7,735 nt of DNA from JAVBKB01 sp031554275 (GTDB taxonomy: Bacteria; Bacillota; Bacilli; JARBTR01): contig JAVBKB010000118.1 in assembly GCA_031554275.1 (NCBI GenBank), positions 1-7,735 of the forward strand. The letters run 5' to 3'. Under the pieces are notes generated by a model. It was not told the origin of the DNA and did no database searches. It saw only the letters and a program-made list of their open reading frames with translations. Both the position numbers and the translations under genes were made by a program. Positions within the stretch are counted from its first letter, which is position 1; each line of letters starts with the position of its first letter. This document shows positions 4,643 through 7,735 of this stretch, piece after piece.

Positions 4643-6229
4643 TTAAACCTTCGGACCACCAAGTCGTGCGATTCTTTCTGAGACAGTTCCAAATTTCTTG
4701 AAGTTATCATGGAATTGATTTGCGAGTTCCGTTGCCTGTTTCACATAAGCTGCTTTGTCTGCCCATGTTTTCTCAGGCTGCAACACGTCTGCTGGAACAC
4801 CAGGTACGCTAACAGGAACTGCTAGACCAAAGATCGCATTCTCAACAGTTTCAATGTCATTGAGCAATCCTTCGACTGCTGCATTAACCATTGTTCTTGT
4901 ATATTGTAACTTCATTCTGCTTCCCACACCATATGGACCACCTGTCCAACCCGTGTTGACAAGGAAGACCTGTGCATTATGCTTATCAATTTTCTCGCCT
5001 AACAATTCCGCATATCTTGTCGCATGAAGCGGTAAGAATGGTGAACCAAAGCATGTAGAGAAGGTTGACTGTGGTGAAGTAATACCACGTTCCGTTCCAG
5101 CAAGTTTACTGGTGAAGCCGCTCAAGAAATGATACATCGCTTGCTCTTTTGTAAGCTTACTGATTGGAGGTAGAACTCCATATGCATCTGCAGTTAAGAA
5201 AACAATTGTATTTGGATGTCCAGCTGTGCTGGGAACAGTAATATTATCAATGAAATCAATTGGGTAGGCGGCACGTGTATTCTCTGTTAAAGAACCATCA
5301 TCATAATCAATTGTACGCTCTTTTTCATCGTAAACGACGTTTTCTAGAATTGAACCAAATCGGATTGCGTTCCATATTTCAGGCTCTTTCTCTGCAGATA
5401 GGTTAATGCACTTTGCATAGCAACCACCCTCGATATTAAAGACGCCATTGTCTGACCAACCATGCTCATCGTCTCCAATAAGGCTACGCTTCTTGTCAGC
5501 AGAAAGTGTTGTTTTGCCTGTGCCTGAAAGACCGAAGAATAGCGCAACATCACCATCATGACCAACGTTAGCGGAACAATGCATTGACAGCACATTTTGT
5601 TCAGGTAACAAATAGTTCATGATGCTAAAGATTGATTTCTTCATTTCGCCTGAGTATTCTGATCCCCCAATAAGGATGCATTTTCTTTCAAAAGAAACAA
5701 TGATAAATGTCTCTGAGTTTGTACCATCAATTGCAGGGTCAGCTAATGTACTTGGACAACCAAGAATAGTGAATTCTGCTTCATGATTTGTCAACTCTTC
5801 TTGGGTTGGACGAATAAACAACTGATGGACAAACAAATTGTGCCATGCACATTCATTAATCACTTGAATAGGTAATCGGAAATCACTATCCGCTCCAGCA
5901 AAGCCTTTGAATACAAATACTTCTTCCTTTTTCTTTAATTCAGCAAGGACTTTCTTGTACAGTCTATCAAAGCTTTCTGCTGAAATTGGACGATTGACAT
6001 TGCCCCAATCAATCTTATCTTTAGTAGACGCTTCCTCAACGATGTATTTGTCTTTTGGTGAACGACCTGTATACTTACCTGTTGAAACACGAACAGCACC
6101 TGTATTTGTGAGTACACCTTCGCCTCTTGATAAAATCTTTTCCACCAACTGGGGAACTGAAAGCTGATTTTGTACATTTGCCCCATTTAGTAATTCTTGA
6201 ATTTCACTTGGAGTACCGACTTTACTCAT
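4643..6229 (-). CDS. pckA: phosphoenolpyruvate carboxykinase (ATP)
   Basis: PckA converts oxaloacetate and ATP to phosphoenolpyruvate, ADP and CO2 in the cytosol, the first committed step of gluconeogenesis. The 528 residues match the Bacillus enzyme (527). Visible family elements are GRSPKDKYIV (55-64) with the oxaloacetate-binding Arg56, YSGEMKKS (192-199) and SMHCSANVG (215-223) with the metal-ligand Lys197 and His217, the P-loop GLSGTGKTTLSAD (233-245), the metal-binding IGDDEHGW (251-258), and ENTRAAYP (316-323) with Arg319. All key residues are present, so the enzyme should be active. The ATG at 6229 has an AAGGTAGG ribosome binding site about 9 bases upstream. It is a single-gene unit with its own terminator, convergent with ytmB. 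A CcpN-like half site upstream suggests repression during growth on sugars, as known for B. subtilis pckA. Confidence 0.97.
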   Translation of the reverse strand: MSKVGTPSEIQELLNGANVQNQLSVPQLVEKILSRGEGVLTNTGAVRVSTGKYTGRSPKDKYIVEEASTKDKIDWGNVNRPISAESFDRLYKKVLAELKKKEEVFVFKGFAGADSDFRLPIQVINECAWHNLFVHQLFIRPTQEELTNHEAEFTILGCPSTLADPAIDGTNSETFIIVSFERKCILIGGSEYSGEMKKSIFSIMNYLLPEQNVLSMHCSANVGHDGDVALFFGLSGTGKTTLSADKKRSLIGDDEHGWSDNGVFNIEGGCYAKCINLSAEKEPEIWNAIRFGSILENVVYDEKERTIDYDDGSLTENTRAAYPIDFIDNITVPSTAGHPNTIVFLTADAYGVLPPISKLTKEQAMYHFLSGFTSKLAGTERGITSPQSTFSTCFGSPFLPLHATRYAELLGEKIDKHNAQVFLVNTGWTGGPYGVGSRMKLQYTRTMVNAAVEGLLNDIETVENAIFGLAVPVSVPGVPADVLQPEKTWADKAAYVKQATELANQFHDNFKKFGTVSERIARLGGPKV

Positions 6230-6265
6230 TGAAAAAAACCTACCTTTTTAATTTTTGTATAAAAA

Positions 6266-6290
6266 CTACACATAACATTAGTGTAGCATA
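6266..6290 (-). promoter_or_regulatory. pckA control region: inverted repeat and CcpN-like half site
   Basis: CTACAC (6266-6271) and GTGTAG (6281-6286) form an inverted repeat 36-57 bases upstream of the pckA ATG. Overlapping it, the minus strand reads TATGCTACACT (6290-6280), matching the reported CcpN consensus TRTGHYATAYW at 10 of 11 positions. CcpN represses pckA in B. subtilis. TGCTACACT could also serve as an extended -10 (TGnTACACT), although no good -35 is seen. The operator identity is inferred. Confidence 0.45.
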
Positions 6291-6357
6291 TTTGTTGAAT
6301 AATCCATACTGATTTAATAAAAAAATATTGCAGAAAAAGGGATTTTTTATCGGTAAA

Positions 6358-6474
6358 GCGCAGATAAGTATGAATTGCAGAAGGGGATCGCTTAAACTGC
6401 GATAAGTATTTGTCGAAACACCAATTATTTTAGCGAATTCAGTCTGAAATCTTCTCCGAACTTCGGCGCTTATC
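6358..6474. repeat. cluster of GATAAG-containing repeats
   Basis: GCGCAGATAAGTAT (6358-6371) and CTGCGATAAGTAT (6397-6409) are direct repeats about 39 bases apart. An inverted copy, GCGCTTATC (6466-6474), overlaps the radical SAM stop codon. Between them ATCGC (6387-6391) pairs with GCGAT (6399-6403), and CCGAACTTCGG (6456-6466) is a short palindrome. The set may be a dispersed repeat with a terminator role for the radical SAM gene. No T run supports standard termination. Confidence 0.45.
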
Positions 6475-7735
6475 TTGTCTCTTTTTGCCAGACGCCCTTT
6501 AGTTCTTTTTCAGGGAAAATAAGTAGTGATTGGCCAAGAACTTCTTTCTCTACTTTGTGAATATCACTCTTCGATTTGCGTCCAAACCAATCATGTAGAA
6601 GTAACTCAATGCCCACTAAAGTTAATGAAAAGAAGTTTGCATAGTGTTTACTGACTTCCCATTTCAACTCGTTTTTCCCACAAATACTATGGCGATTAAT
6701 GTCCTTCACACAGTCACGGATTTTCTCTAATGCTTGCATTTGTTCAGATTGCGGAAGTGAAAGCACTTGATCAATCTCAGCGATATACTTTTTCGACTCA
6801 GAGATTTTCGTGCTTACATCAGTATGGACACGTTTATTGATAAGACCATTTCTAAGTTTAAAATCATTTAGTTTACTCGCTGCATCATATGTTGCCATTA
6901 CGATTTCATCTCTTGACATTGAAGTAGTTTCGTAACTCAACATATATTTCCAAGATGGTGCGGTGATTGCTTTTCTGTGGTCCTCTAAGCTATGGCAGAA
7001 TTTGCGATATCCATAATGATCTGGATCCTCAAACCCTTTGCAAGCAGGGTCAAGGAAGGGAGCAAGTGGGGCAACAAAATAGGAAAGCCTTTTTGATTTC
7101 CCACAGGCTTGATGAACCTCTTCAACAAAGTCGATACTTTCCATAGCGCTTTGGTAGGTTTGATTAGGGATGCCAGTCATGAAGAACAGGTCTATCTTCT
7201 TGCAGTTGTGTGCGATTGCTGAACGTAGTGTTTCAATCAGCTTTGCATTGCTACAATTCATTTTTCCGTTATGTCGACGTATTTTTTCATCATGCGTTTC
7301 AATTGTAATCTCGATGCTATATCCTTTTTCGGGAAGTGCTTCATCTAACCTTTGATAGAACGATGTTGGCGCATATTGAAAGAACTCGAAAACGAGTTCG
7401 TTGCGAATTCTATTAGCTTTCAGTAGTTGAATGAATTCTTCTTCAAAGGCTTTTCCGTTCTGGCGGAAATCACCAAGAATAAAGATTGGGGCGCGGCTGA
7501 ATCGTTGGATAAACAAAATATCTTCAATCAGCTTTTTCGGTGAGCGAACAGCAATTTCTTTTCGATTACAATTTAATTCTGCAGCAGAATTAGAACTACC
7601 ACAAATAATGCACTTATTCGTACACCCCTTAGCAGACAAAAGCGCTGTATTCGGATACTGCAGCCAACCATTGTAAGGCAATGGATCTGTTAAACTCCAA
7701 TACTTAAAAACCGATTTAACCGTATAACGATAGTC
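6470..7735 (-). CDS. radical SAM protein, probably with a B12-binding domain beyond the window edge (5' partial)
   Basis: The frame is open to the window edge, so 421 codons are visible and the true start lies outside. The TTG at 7681 is therefore not the likely start. The radical SAM [4Fe-4S] motif is KGCTNKCIICGSSN, with Cys38, Cys42 and Cys45 counted from the edge. Strand-like segments follow: APIFILGDFRQNG, YSIEITIETHDEKIRRHNGK (near 139-158) and IDLFFMTGIPNQT (near 181-193), consistent with the partial TIM barrel. The region before the cluster (WSLTDPLPYNGWLQYPNTALLSA) resembles the linker after an N-terminal cobalamin-binding domain, and the whole resembles the B12-binding/radical SAM Ta0216-type family. 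That assignment is from memory and the substrate is unknown. The last 150 residues form a helical, charged extension. It lies 240 bases upstream of pckA in the same direction, but pckA appears to have its own promoter region. Confidence 0.85.
   Translation of the reverse strand, partial: DYRYTVKSVFKYWSLTDPLPYNGWLQYPNTALLSAKGCTNKCIICGSSNSAAELNCNRKEIAVRSPKKLIEDILFIQRFSRAPIFILGDFRQNGKAFEEEFIQLLKANRIRNELVFEFFQYAPTSFYQRLDEALPEKGYSIEITIETHDEKIRRHNGKMNCSNAKLIETLRSAIAHNCKKIDLFFMTGIPNQTYQSAMESIDFVEEVHQACGKSKRLSYFVAPLAPFLDPACKGFEDPDHYGYRKFCHSLEDHRKAITAPSWKYMLSYETTSMSRDEIVMATYDAASKLNDFKLRNGLINKRVHTDVSTKISESKKYIAEIDQVLSLPQSEQMQALEKIRDCVKDINRHSICGKNELKWEVSKHYANFFSLTLVGIELLLHDWFGRKSKSDIHKVEKEVLGQSLLIFPEKELKGVWQKETR

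Noticed and set aside
4755..5027. Plus-strand open frame inside pckA
   Set aside because: It is an antisense shadow of the conserved PckA C-terminal half.
5344..5595. Minus-strand alternative frame inside pckA
   Set aside because: It overlaps the P-loop and metal-site region of PckA in another phase.
5907..6312. Several short open frames on both strands over the pckA 5' end
   Set aside because: They overlap conserved PckA sequence or its control region and have no independent support.
6358..6409. CRISPR array
   Set aside because: There are only two short imperfect direct copies and one inverted copy, without uniform repeats or spacers.
7170..7676. Two plus-strand open frames inside the radical SAM gene
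   Set aside because: They are antisense to conserved radical SAM segments, including the iron-sulfur motif.
7679..7681. TTG as the start of the radical SAM gene
   Set aside because: The frame stays open for 18 more codons to the window edge, with family-like residues (WSLTDPLPYNGW), and there is no ribosome binding site before the TTG.

Overview
The window looks like chromosomal DNA of a low-to-mid GC Gram-positive rod, most likely a Bacillales member near the Planococcaceae (Sporosarcina-like). This is an inference from the ATP-dependent PckA, a YtmB-like (DUF2584) neighbour, a YidD of Bacillus type, GGAGG-type ribosome binding sites, frequent TTG starts and a near-consensus Bacillus-type Zur box. 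No phage, plasmid, CRISPR, tRNA or rRNA signal is visible.

Layout. Positions 1-424 hold a short unrecognised reading frame (128-424, +) whose upstream flank may be frame-broken. Positions 425-714 form a gene-free interval made almost entirely of two consecutive nested imperfect palindromes (434-522 and 540-698). They share a core and end just before the ribosome binding site of menE (715-2163, +), the o-succinylbenzoate-CoA ligase of menaquinone synthesis. menE converges on a 54-residue DUF1540 gene (2265-2429, -) across an 11-bp stem-loop. Next on the minus strand are a zinc-type ABC transporter binding lipoprotein (2625-3563) with its own promoter and Zur operator, and yidD (3697-3933). A divergent intergenic region separates yidD from the DUF2584 gene ytmB (4066-4308, +). 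ytmB converges on pckA (4643-6229, -) across a 334-bp spacer that holds a good pckA terminator. Upstream of pckA is a 240-bp region with a CcpN-like half site and GATAAG repeats, then a radical SAM gene (6470-7735, -) whose 5' end lies outside the window.

How the genes relate. They are mostly single-gene transcription units rather than one operon. Themes are respiration (menE), metal supply (lipoprotein), envelope assembly (yidD), gluconeogenesis (pckA) and an uncharacterised radical SAM reaction. The zinc lipoprotein has no permease or ATPase gene beside it, and menE has no other men gene beside it, so both must work with partners encoded elsewhere. The strongest unexplained signal is the pair of long palindromes before menE, which resemble a decayed MITE or other hairpin repeat, or a structured leader.
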